The notes under the pieces are model-generated. The model saw only the letters and a program-made list of their open reading frames with translations. It searched no databases and had not been told where the DNA came from. DNA of 64,000 bases, from contig NZ_JAALJI010000007.1 in NCBI RefSeq assembly GCF_011064595.1, positions 62,001-126,000 on the forward strand, given 5' to 3'. The translations under genes and the position numbers were made by a program. Position 1 is the first letter of the stretch; every line of letters begins with the position of its first letter. This DNA is from Paludisphaera soli (GTDB lineage Bacteria > Planctomycetota > Planctomycetia > Isosphaerales > Isosphaeraceae). Of this stretch, positions 43,192 to 51,402 are shown piece after piece.

Positions 43192-44049
43192 ATGCAGATC
43201 GTGTTGACGGGCGCGACGGGAAGGCTCGGCGCCTACGTGCGGGAGCCGCTGGCCCGGACGGGATCGGAGGTCGTCGCCTGGGGCGGGGCCGGGGATGTGG
43301 ACCTGGAGGATCCCGCCGCGATCGCCCGGGAGCTGGACCGGGCCGACGCCGACGCCGTGCTCCACCTGGCCGCGATCAGCGACGCCGAGACCTGCCGCCG
43401 AGAACCCGAACGGGCGCGTCGGATCAACGTCGAGGCCGTGTCGTCGATCGCCGCCTGGTGCCGAGCGAAGGGCCGTCGGCTGGTCTTCACCTCGACCGAC
43501 ATGGTCTTCGACGGCGGGAAGCCCTGGGCGTCGGAAGCCGACGAGCCCCGCCCGATCCTGGCCTACGGCGCGACCAAGCGCGCGGCCGAGCTGGAGGCCC
43601 TGCAGGCCGCCGACGCGGCCGTCGTTCGGGTCGCCTTGATGTACGGCCCGACCCGCTGCGGACGCGAGACCTTCTACGACAAGGCCGTGGCGAACTTGCG
43701 AGCGGGGTCCGTGCAGACGTTCTTCGACGACGAGTTCCGCACCCCCCTCGACTACGCGACGGCCGCCAAGGCCATCGTCGCGCTCGTCGTCTCGGACTTC
43801 CGGGGCGTCGTGCATCTGGGGGGGCGGGAGCGCGTCAGCCGATTCGAGATGATGAAGCGTGTCGCGAGGGGCCTGGGCCTGGACGAGTCGCTCGTCCGCT
43901 CCAACAGCCGGGCCGACGCCGTGTTCGCCGAGCCGCGACCGGCCGACGTCTCGATGGACACGAGTCGGCTCGCAGCGCTCCTGCCGTCGCTCGACCGGGC
44001 GCCGATCGAGGAGGCCGTCCGGGCGATGGAGCGACCGTCAGTCGGCTGA
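43192..44049 (+). CDS. RmlD-like NAD(P)-dependent sugar-nucleotide reductase
   Basis: 285 residues. The Rossmann motif is 'LTGATGRLGAYV', the atypical-SDR Ser/Tyr/Lys site reads 'FTSTDMVFDGG' and 'LAYGATKRAAE'. This pattern matches dTDP-4-dehydrorhamnose reductases and related extended SDRs. The other dTDP-rhamnose genes (rmlA, B, C) are not present, so its substrate is uncertain; an epimerase/reductase in surface polysaccharide synthesis is the best guess. It ends in a 12-base overlap with the convergent permease gene. Confidence 0.8.
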   Translation: MQIVLTGATGRLGAYVREPLARTGSEVVAWGGAGDVDLEDPAAIARELDRADADAVLHLAAISDAETCRREPERARRINVEAVSSIAAWCRAKGRRLVFTSTDMVFDGGKPWASEADEPRPILAYGATKRAAELEALQAADAAVVRVALMYGPTRCGRETFYDKAVANLRAGSVQTFFDDEFRTPLDYATAAKAIVALVVSDFRGVVHLGGRERVSRFEMMKRVARGLGLDESLVRSNSRADAVFAEPRPADVSMDTSRLAALLPSLDRAPIEEAVRAMERPSVG

Positions 44050-45528
44050 TTCGGCCGGGGTCGGGTTGCGGCGGAGGAGGTAGTACGCCGGGACGCCCAG
44101 CAGGATCAGGACGCCGCCGCCGATGGCCTGCATCCGGGTCTCGGCGTTCGCGAGCATCGAGCCGAGCAGGAGCAGAGAGGCGGCCACGAACACCAGGGGA
44201 GTGATCGGGTAGCCCCAGGTCCTGTACGGCCGGTGGAGTTCCGGGCGGGTCCGCCGCAGCACGAAGACGCTGGTGATCGCCAGCATGTAGAAGACGGTCG
44301 CGCCGAAGATGACGTAATCGAGAAGGATGTCGTACAGGTGCTTCTTGTTGAGCGTCGTCCAGGCGGCGGTGACGAAGTCCGGCAGCCAGGTCTGCGACTT
44401 CGGCGGGGGGACCAGGATCAGGACCGTCCCCAGCACCGTCAGCCCGATCGCCCACACGGCCTGCGAGAAGATGGCGTTGGCCGGCGTCTGGAACCGGGGG
44501 TGGACGCGGTCGAACCACGCCGGCAGCATGCCGTCGCGTCCCATCGCGAAGTAGGATCGGGGGCCGGTCAGGGCGTTGCCGTTGAGCGAGATGAACGTCG
44601 AGCACATCACCAGGGCCGAGATCGCCAGCACGCCGTTGAGCCCCAGCAGGGACTTGCAGTAGACGGCGGCCACGGCGTTCTCGATGCCGTTCGGATCGTT
44701 GGCGGCGGCGACCTCCCCCATCGGCAGGACATAGTGGTAGGCCAGGGTCATCGCCATGTAGATCGCGACCAGCGTCGACATGCCGAGCACCATGGCGCGG
44801 GGGATGTTCCGGCCGGGGTCGCGGATCTCCTCCGCGAGCGGGGTGACGTTCATCCAGCCGTCGTAGGCCCAGAGGACGCCGACCATCGCGATCATCACGC
44901 CCGAGAAGAGGCTTGAATCGGCCCGCTCCGGCAGCCAGGGCGCGAGGTTCGCCGCGCTCCCGCCGCCGACCGCGAACGGCAGGGCGATCAGGGCGAGCAC
45001 GCCGCCCACCTTGAGCCCGGTCCCGACGACCTGCAACCCGCCGCCGCCGCGCGTGCCCAGCATGTTGATCGCCGTGACGATCGCGATGGCCGACACCGCG
45101 GCGATCGCCTGCCAGGTCGGCCCGCCGATCGCCTCGGGTGCGGGGAAGATCTGCGCGAAGTAGCGAGAGAAGGCCGCGGCGAGCGTCGCCATCGACCCCG
45201 CCCGCGAGACCGTCAGCTCCGACCATCCGAACAGGAACGCCGGCAGCCGGCCGTAGGCCTCGCGAAGATAGACGTAGGGCCCGCCGGCCTGGGGCATCAT
45301 CGCCCCCAACTCCGCCAGCGTGAGGGCCCCGGCCGTGGTGAAGATCCCCGCCACGATCCAGACCCCGAGGATCCCGCTCAGGAACGGCAGCTCATGCGCC
45401 ACCCGAGCCGGCACCAGGAAGATCCCCGACCCGATCACCGACCCCACCACGACGCAGAGCGCGGCGACCGGCCCCAGCACCCGGGGGAGGACCACCGGGG
45501 GCGGGGGCGTCGTCGTTACGGTTTCCAT
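44038..45528 (-). CDS. APC-superfamily amino acid permease
   Basis: 496 residues with twelve membrane helices. The APC signature in helix 1 is 'VVGSVIGSGIFLVPARVA' (the GSGIF unwound substrate site), followed by 'AELGAMMPQAGGPYVYLREA' typical of the LAT/amino acid-polyamine branch. 'PLAEEIRDPGRNIPRAMVLG' is a conserved cytoplasmic loop. It likely imports or exchanges amino acids across the inner membrane; specificity cannot be read from sequence. No regulator is adjacent. Confidence 0.87.
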   Translation of the reverse strand: METVTTTPPPPVVLPRVLGPVAALCVVVGSVIGSGIFLVPARVAHELPFLSGILGVWIVAGIFTTAGALTLAELGAMMPQAGGPYVYLREAYGRLPAFLFGWSELTVSRAGSMATLAAAFSRYFAQIFPAPEAIGGPTWQAIAAVSAIAIVTAINMLGTRGGGGLQVVGTGLKVGGVLALIALPFAVGGGSAANLAPWLPERADSSLFSGVMIAMVGVLWAYDGWMNVTPLAEEIRDPGRNIPRAMVLGMSTLVAIYMAMTLAYHYVLPMGEVAAANDPNGIENAVAAVYCKSLLGLNGVLAISALVMCSTFISLNGNALTGPRSYFAMGRDGMLPAWFDRVHPRFQTPANAIFSQAVWAIGLTVLGTVLILVPPPKSQTWLPDFVTAAWTTLNKKHLYDILLDYVIFGATVFYMLAITSVFVLRRTRPELHRPYRTWGYPITPLVFVAASLLLLGSMLANAETRMQAIGGGVLILLGVPAYYLLRRNPTPAESAD

Positions 45529-45650
45529 TCAATATCCCTCGGCTCGATTACCCGGCCATCGCGTCGTCGTCCGTCGAGAGGAGGACGTATTCAACCATAA
45601 AGGACCGGCGACGCGATAGGCCGGGGGTCGATCGAGGGGGCAGCCTGCGG

Positions 45651-47687
45651 CTACTTCGACTTCGCCTCGACAGTGGGGCGGGGCTCGGGCCGCTCGGTCG
45701 CGGCCATCTCTTCGGCTTCTTCGAGGACATGCCGAGGCATGACGGCGACGAGGTTGCGGACGGTTCGCGTCGAGTTCGTAACCGACTTGTTCCCCAGTAC
45801 GAGGCAGACACCGCTGTCGATGACCAGTCCGGATCCATCGGGGATCTGGCACTTCAATTCCTGGGATACCTCGACCGTCCCGCGCGAGAGGGAAGGCTCA
45901 TGTCGTTGCTCGCCCCCGGCAATGGGTTCCTTCGGCTCGACGCCGGTCCCCAGGCGACTGACTACGCTGACGTCGAGGAGTTGTCCATTCGACGTCCGTT
46001 GCCCTTTCACCCCCAGCTCCGTGGTCCCGTTCAGTACTCCGCGGAAGCCGCCGTCGGCTTGCTTAGGGCCGAAGGCCTCGTGGAAGTCGACTATGACTCG
46101 AGACGCGCTGAGCAGGTCCAGAGCGGGGGCCCTCGATCCGGCGATCGGCGGCGTCCTGCGGCCCGAGCTCACGTGCGCCTTCGACTCTTCTAAGCACGTG
46201 ACCTTGGGGGCGCGAAGCGTCCGCGTCGGATCCTGCGTCGCCACACCATCCAGGATCGCGGCCAGGTCGGCTTCCTTCACGAGCCAGGCTCCGTCGCGTT
46301 CGGTCTGGGGGACCTGATCAAGCCGACCCTCGCCAAGGCGCTCCCAGGCGTCGGCGTCGACCTCCAGGAAAACGACCTCGTACGAGATCATCTTGGCCTT
46401 GGCTTGCTTGATCAGCTCCTCGCGTGAGAGATCCTTGAGCCCGGTTCCGCCACGCCCTGAGTTCCGGAGCCGCTTTAGCAGGTTCTCGCGGGAAAGCGTC
46501 TCGGGATCGGCCCGCATGAGGCGGCGGAGCTCTTCCACGGGGATGTCGAGCTTCGGGGCCGCGGGTCGGGGCGGGTCGACCGGCGCCGGCGGCTTCGGCT
46601 CCTGGGCGAAACCGATGGAGGCCGCGACGGCCGCGAGGATTAGCGCGGCGGGAAGGCCGGCGAAGGGCCAGGCCGAGAGGCGGGGGCGGTTGGGCTTCAT
46701 GCCGAGCAGCTCCTGAATACGGGAAAGCAGGGTGGTGCGATCGCCGCCGACGGGGAGGTTCAGGCCCAGACGGAGGGACCGCCGAGAAGTCGGACGGAAG
46801 AGGGCCACGGATTCCAGAGCCCTCGCCAGGGCCAGGGGGTCGCCCGTGAGGCGGGCAGCCAGGGCGTCGGCGCAGGGCTCGGCCTCGCGACGGGCGGAGC
46901 GGGAGAGCCAGTGGACGCAGGGATGGAAGAAGAAGCAGGCTTCGATCATCCGCTGCATCAGGTTCGCGACGTGGTCGAGCCGCCGCGCATGGGCCAGTTC
47001 GTGGGCGAGGACGGCGTCGATCTCCGGCGTCGTCGCGGTTTTCAGCCAAGCATCGGGAATCAGGATCGCAGGCCGAAGGACGCCCGCGAGGCAGGGGGCG
47101 GGCATCCTGGGATGGACTCGCACCGATGGCGTGCGACGCAGCCGGAGACGCCGGGCGAGAGCGCGTGCGCGTCCGTCGAGTCGCGCCTCCCCCCTCGACT
47201 CCTGGAGCAACCGCCGCAGGCGGAGCGCTCCGATCGACAAGGCCGCCCCCGCCGCGACCACGCCGGCCGCCCAGAGGGCGGTCGCGTAGGGGGACGCGGC
47301 CTGGATTCCGGTCGCCGCCCGATCGAGGGCGATTCGGAACCGATCGGACCAGCCGGCCGTCGCATCGGACCTGGGGGCTTCGATCGCGGGTGAGGGCGGG
47401 GCCATCGAGGATTCGTGGTCCCGATCGATGGCCAGCCGGACGGATGCCGTCTGGATCGCCGGGACTTCATATCGAGATCGCAGCATGATTTGCGCGATCG
47501 CCGCGGCCGGCGAGCCGATGGCCACGACGCCCAGGCTCGCGAGGAAGAGGACGTGGCGGGCGCGGTGCGACCCGAGACGACTCGACAGCAGGGCCGCGAC
47601 GGACGCGGCTGCGAGGCCGATCCAGACGCTGTGGAGCAGGGCGGCCCCGATCAGCCTTTGGGCCGCCTCGAACGCTTCGGGGGGCAT
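45651..47687 (-). CDS. BlaR1/MecR1-like M56 membrane metallopeptidase
   Basis: 678 residues. N-terminal membrane helices, then the M56 zinc site 'AVLAHELAHARRLDHVANLM' (HExxH) with a downstream Glu in 'REAEPCADALAA'. Another helix ('ALILAAVAASIGFAQ') follows. The C-terminal 300 residues replace the penicillin-binding sensor of BlaR1 with an unfamiliar domain ('SYEVVFLEVDADAWERLGEG'), so it senses something other than beta-lactams, or is sensor-free. It starts inside the end of blaI (37-base overlap). By analogy it cleaves BlaI to release repression. Confidence 0.85.
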   Translation of the reverse strand: MPPEAFEAAQRLIGAALLHSVWIGLAAASVAALLSSRLGSHRARHVLFLASLGVVAIGSPAAAIAQIMLRSRYEVPAIQTASVRLAIDRDHESSMAPPSPAIEAPRSDATAGWSDRFRIALDRAATGIQAASPYATALWAAGVVAAGAALSIGALRLRRLLQESRGEARLDGRARALARRLRLRRTPSVRVHPRMPAPCLAGVLRPAILIPDAWLKTATTPEIDAVLAHELAHARRLDHVANLMQRMIEACFFFHPCVHWLSRSARREAEPCADALAARLTGDPLALARALESVALFRPTSRRSLRLGLNLPVGGDRTTLLSRIQELLGMKPNRPRLSAWPFAGLPAALILAAVAASIGFAQEPKPPAPVDPPRPAAPKLDIPVEELRRLMRADPETLSRENLLKRLRNSGRGGTGLKDLSREELIKQAKAKMISYEVVFLEVDADAWERLGEGRLDQVPQTERDGAWLVKEADLAAILDGVATQDPTRTLRAPKVTCLEESKAHVSSGRRTPPIAGSRAPALDLLSASRVIVDFHEAFGPKQADGGFRGVLNGTTELGVKGQRTSNGQLLDVSVVSRLGTGVEPKEPIAGGEQRHEPSLSRGTVEVSQELKCQIPDGSGLVIDSGVCLVLGNKSVTNSTRTVRNLVAVMPRHVLEEAEEMAATERPEPRPTVEAKSK

Positions 47688-48109
47688 GCCTCGCCTCCTT
47701 TCGGATCCTGCGCGGGGGGGCGGGATTCGTAACGGTCGAGGAGGTCGCGGATCGCGTCCAGTTCGCCGACCGAGGGGGACGACTGGTCGAGCAAGTGGGA
47801 GACGAGCAGGAACGCCGAGCCGTCGTAGGCGCGTTGCAAGGTCTCGCCCAGGAGCGAGCGCAAGGTCTGCTCGCGGGGCGATTCGGGCTCGTAGGCGAAC
47901 GCCCGCCCGTGCGGCGATCGTTTCAACAGGCCCTTGTCCGTCATAACGTTCAGGAGGCTCATGACCGACGTATAGGCTCGGGGCTTCTCCTGCTGGGAGT
48001 TGGCCGCCTCCAGGACCTCGCGGACCGTCGCCGGCCGGCCCAGGTCCCAGAGCACCTTGAGCAACTCCAGCTCGCCGGGCGTCGGCTGCTCCGCGCGGGG
48101 ACGCGCCAT
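47651..48109 (-). CDS. blaI: BlaI/MecI/CopY-family repressor
   Basis: 152 residues. The winged helix is seen in 'PTPGELELLKVLWDLGRPAT' and 'RAYTSVMSLLNVMTDKGLLK', and the C-terminal dimerisation part in 'LRSLLGETLQRAYDGSAFLL'. Family members bind palindromic operators and are inactivated when the partner M56 protease cuts them. A perfect operator-like dyad lies inside its own promoter about 70 bases upstream, so it is very probably autoregulated. It overlaps the M56 gene. Confidence 0.9.
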   Translation of the reverse strand: MARPRAEQPTPGELELLKVLWDLGRPATVREVLEAANSQQEKPRAYTSVMSLLNVMTDKGLLKRSPHGRAFAYEPESPREQTLRSLLGETLQRAYDGSAFLLVSHLLDQSSPSVGELDAIRDLLDRYESRPPAQDPKGGEACPPKRSRRPKG

Positions 48110-48158
48110 GGGTGCGGACTCCTTTCCTTCATGATGGGTGGCGATGCTTCGAATCGTC

Positions 48159-48227
48159 CGACGCGAGCCAGTCTACGGTTTTCGCCGTAGTTGTCAACGG
48201 TGGAAACCGTAGACTGGCTCGCGTCGG
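48159..48227. promoter_or_regulatory. BlaI promoter/operator within a 24-bp inverted repeat
   Basis: Arms at 48159-48182 and 48204-48227 are perfectly complementary over 24 bp, with a 21-base centre. On the minus strand TTGACA (48197-48192) and TAGACT (48176-48171) form a -35/-10 pair with a 15-base spacer. That spacer overlaps a perfect dyad CTACGG-TTTCG-CCGTAG (48174-48190). A second, imperfect copy (CAACGG...CCGTAG, 48195-48212) overlaps the -35. Repressor bound here would block blaI transcription. Confidence 0.65.
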
Positions 48228-48249
48228 TGTCGGCTCCGCCTCCTGAAGC

Positions 48250-50562
48250 TCAGGGCCGCGCGGCGATGTCGGCGGCCTGGCGGAGGGCGGCGGTGGCGCG
48301 GGAGACGGCCTCGATGGTGGCGGGGACGGCCGTCTTGAGGAGGTCGGGCTTTCCGGTCTCGATCGCCTCGCGGACGGCGGGGAGGGGCCACGAGGCGTAG
48401 CCGGTGGTCAGGCCGGGGGCGTAGACGGCGTGCTTGAACCAGGGCCGGCCGGCGAGTCCGTCGGTCATCAGGAACGCGCGCTCGATCCGCGTCAGCGCCT
48501 CGTTGAGCGCCTCCAACTTCTCGGGCCGCGCGCCGTCCTGCCTGGCCAGGGCGTCCAGCGCGTCGTCCAGCCGCTTCGCCTCGGCCTCGAAGGCGAGCAC
48601 CGAATCCGCCAGCGCGGCGAGGCCTTCGAAGCCCTCGTCGGCCGCCGGCGCGGGGGCCTTGCGGACCTGTCGGGCGCGGAGCAGCCGGATGTCGTCGACG
48701 TAGGAGCGGAGGCCGTCGGCGTAGGGGGTGAAGCGGAAGGGGAGGACGTCGGCCCCGGCGGCGCGCATCAGGATCGCGACGTACAGCCTGGCGGCGGTGG
48801 CGTGGGTGAGGAACTCGGGGTCGCCGTACTTCTCCATCCAGGTGAAGTCGTCGTAGATCGAGTGGTAGACGCCGTAACGGCCCCCGAAGCCGACGTCGAC
48901 GGCCGGCACGCCCAGGTGGTCCAGGAACGCCGTGTAGTCCGAGCCCGAGCCGAGCGGTGCCATCTGGGGGATGAAGCCTCGCGCGGCGGAGGGCTTGCCG
49001 TCGCGGGCCCAGAACGGGTCGGCCAGGACCAGCGGGCTTGTCGCGACCCATCCGGCTCGTTTGGAATCGAGCCAGATGTCGCGGAGCGGGCGGCCGGAGC
49101 GCGGGTCGGTCACGGCGGCCGCCGAGCCCAATACGAGGTCCCGGAGCGAGGGGACGCCCCCCATGTCCAGGTCGGGGCCGCTGACGGCGGAGTCGACGTT
49201 GAGCATCAGGGCCGCCTTGCGGTCGACGTCGCCGGCGAACTGCTCGGCCCACTCGGTCGAACCGACGAGGCCGTATTCCTCGGCGTCCCAACTCGCGTAG
49301 AGGAGTGTCCGCCGGGGCTTCCAGCCGTCTTTCACGGCCTTCCCCAGGGCGCGGCAGACCTCCAGGGTCGCGGCGGTGCCGCTGCCGGGATCGACGGCCC
49401 CGTACACCCAGGCGTCGCGATGGTTGCCCAGCATGACCCAACGCTCGGGCTCGACCACGCCGGGGAGCCGGGCGATGACGTTCCAGATCGTGCGGACCTT
49501 GTAGTCGGTCGAGACCGTCATCGTCGCCTCGGTCGGCCCCGGCCCGACGTGGTACGAGACGGGGAGCCCCCCCTGCCAGCCGGCGGGGGCGCCCGGGCCG
49601 GCCAGCCGCGTCAGGATCTCGTTCGCGGCGCCGTAGCCGATCGGAAGCGAGGGGATCGTGGCGAAGTACTCGGCCCGCTTGAGTCCGGTCTTCGCCTCCC
49701 ATTGCTTGACCTGATCCTCGATCTGGAGCGGGAAGCCGAAGCGGGCGTCGATCGGCAGGCGTTCGGCGCCGGCGATCGAAGGCCCGCGAGGCGTGGACGG
49801 GTCGCCGGGGCCGAGGGAGAGGAACTGCACGCTGCCGCGCTGGACGGCCGATTCGGGGCGGTAGGGGCCGTCGGGATAGACGTCCCCCTTGGCGTAGCCG
49901 TCGTCGGCCGGGTCGGAATAGATCAGGATCCCCTTCGCGCCCCGGCTCTGGGCGTTGAGGACCTTCAGGCCTCGGAAGAGGCCGCCGTAGCGGCAGAGGA
50001 CGATCTTGTCGCGGACGTCGATCCCCAGGCCCTCCAGCGCCTTGAAGTCCTCGGGCCGGGCGTAGTTGGCGTAGACGACCTGGCCGGACGCCGTGCCCGA
50101 GACGCCGTAGCCGTGGAAGGCGGGGAAGGCCGTGGAGTTCGCCGAGTCCTTGTCGTCGGCGACCGGCTTTTCCTCGATGTCCAGGTCGAGCGGCTCGGGG
50201 CGGTCCAGGGCCAGGGTCGGCGGCGCGGAGGGCTGGTTGAGGAGGACCTCGTAGGGGACGATCTGGGCGTCCCATCCCCATTCCTGGAGCCGGTCGCGGA
50301 CGAACTTGGCGGTCCGTTCGTCGGCGGGGGTGCCGGCCGGGTGCGGTTCGGCGGTCAGCGTGCGCAGCCACGCGCGGGCCTGATTGGGCGTGGGGACGGC
50401 CATCGCCTTCGCCTCCGCCGCGCGGTGGGCTGCCAGCGAGGCGGGGGCGAATCCGATCGGCGTCGGCTCGTCGCCGAGGAGTCGATGGGGGCCGGCGGCC
50501 GCGAGGAGCAGCAGGGAGGCGTGGGCGACGAGTCGGACGGGGAGTCGACGGGCTCTGGGCAT
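48250..50562 (-). CDS. M28-family zinc peptidase (glutamate carboxypeptidase II-like)
   Basis: 770 residues with a signal peptide ('LVAHASLLLLAAAG'). A PA domain ('NYARPEDFKALEGLGIDVRD') is inserted before the M28 catalytic domain. Zinc ligands appear in 'NHRDAWVYGAVDPGSGTA' and 'YASWDAEEYGLVGSTEWAEQ' (catalytic Glu plus zinc Glu), with a later His in 'GGRYGVYHSIYDD'. A C-terminal dimerisation domain ends the protein. This is the PSMA/NAALADase architecture, acting outside the cytoplasm on peptides. It ends close to the BlaI operator, on the same strand as blaI. Confidence 0.9.
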   Translation of the reverse strand: MPRARRLPVRLVAHASLLLLAAAGPHRLLGDEPTPIGFAPASLAAHRAAEAKAMAVPTPNQARAWLRTLTAEPHPAGTPADERTAKFVRDRLQEWGWDAQIVPYEVLLNQPSAPPTLALDRPEPLDLDIEEKPVADDKDSANSTAFPAFHGYGVSGTASGQVVYANYARPEDFKALEGLGIDVRDKIVLCRYGGLFRGLKVLNAQSRGAKGILIYSDPADDGYAKGDVYPDGPYRPESAVQRGSVQFLSLGPGDPSTPRGPSIAGAERLPIDARFGFPLQIEDQVKQWEAKTGLKRAEYFATIPSLPIGYGAANEILTRLAGPGAPAGWQGGLPVSYHVGPGPTEATMTVSTDYKVRTIWNVIARLPGVVEPERWVMLGNHRDAWVYGAVDPGSGTAATLEVCRALGKAVKDGWKPRRTLLYASWDAEEYGLVGSTEWAEQFAGDVDRKAALMLNVDSAVSGPDLDMGGVPSLRDLVLGSAAAVTDPRSGRPLRDIWLDSKRAGWVATSPLVLADPFWARDGKPSAARGFIPQMAPLGSGSDYTAFLDHLGVPAVDVGFGGRYGVYHSIYDDFTWMEKYGDPEFLTHATAARLYVAILMRAAGADVLPFRFTPYADGLRSYVDDIRLLRARQVRKAPAPAADEGFEGLAALADSVLAFEAEAKRLDDALDALARQDGARPEKLEALNEALTRIERAFLMTDGLAGRPWFKHAVYAPGLTTGYASWPLPAVREAIETGKPDLLKTAVPATIEAVSRATAALRQAADIAARP

Positions 50563-50835
50563 CCGGGGCCTCTCACGAAGTGCCGACGCTTGACGGGGTC
50601 GGGGGCGGGCGACAGACTCGAAGCCGCTCCGGTCGGAACGCCAGGATACGCGCCCGCCCTACGAGTTTCCAGTGTCGCGACGGGGGCCGCCGTCGCGATC
50701 GATCCCCTGGGGGCGTCGCCCTTTGCGTGGGGCGACGGGGGGCGATCGGCGGAAAATCCGCGGCGAGGACTAAGGGACGCCGCCGCGGGCCGTTGTCCTG
50801 GATGTACGCGAACACGTCCCTTATCGAGCACGCCG

Positions 50836-51372
50836 ATGGCAGGTGAACGCGACCTCGACGGCGACGCGTGGGTGCGCGACGCGGTCTCCCGCTATGAGGG
50901 GCCCCTGTCGCTCTACGCGCGTCGGCTCCTGAACGACGCCGAGGCGGCCCGCGACGTGGTGCAGGACGTCTTCCTGCGCCTCTGCGCCCAGGACCGCGCC
51001 GACGTCGACGGCCATCTGGCCGAGTGGCTGTTCACGGTCTGTCGGAACCGCGCCCTGGACGTCCTGCGGAAGGAGCATCGCATGACCCGATTGCAAGACG
51101 ACCAAGTCCAACGCTGCCTCAGCCCCGCGCCGGGCCCGCAGGACGTCGCCGAACGCCGCGACCTGGGGACCCGGGCGCTCGAATTGCTGGACACCCTGCC
51201 GCCCAACCAGCGCGAGGTCATCCGCCTCAAGTTCCAGAACGGTTTCTCTTACCAGGAGATCAGCCGGATCAGCGGCCACAGCGTCTCCAACGTCGGCTAC
51301 CTGATCCACGCCGGGATCAAGACCCTCCGGAGCCGCCTGTTCGACGGCCAGCCCGCCGAGGCCGGCGCCTGA
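50836..51372 (+). CDS. ECF-type RNA polymerase sigma factor
   Basis: 178 residues from ATG 50836. Region 2: 'LSLYARRLLNDAEAARDVVQ' and 'WLFTVCRNRALDVLRKEHRM'. Region 4: 'LDTLPPNQREVIRLKFQNGF' and the helix-turn-helix 'YQEISRISGHSVSNVGYLIH'. It is followed after 30 bases by a gene whose N-terminus looks like an anti-sigma domain, an arrangement found repeatedly with YfbK-like VWA proteins. The upstream open frame on this strand is shadow of the M28 gene. Confidence 0.9.
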   Translation: MAGERDLDGDAWVRDAVSRYEGPLSLYARRLLNDAEAARDVVQDVFLRLCAQDRADVDGHLAEWLFTVCRNRALDVLRKEHRMTRLQDDQVQRCLSPAPGPQDVAERRDLGTRALELLDTLPPNQREVIRLKFQNGFSYQEISRISGHSVSNVGYLIHAGIKTLRSRLFDGQPAEAGA

Positions 51373-51402
51373 ACCCGCGAGCTTGGAAAGGAGAAACCGA
51401 AG

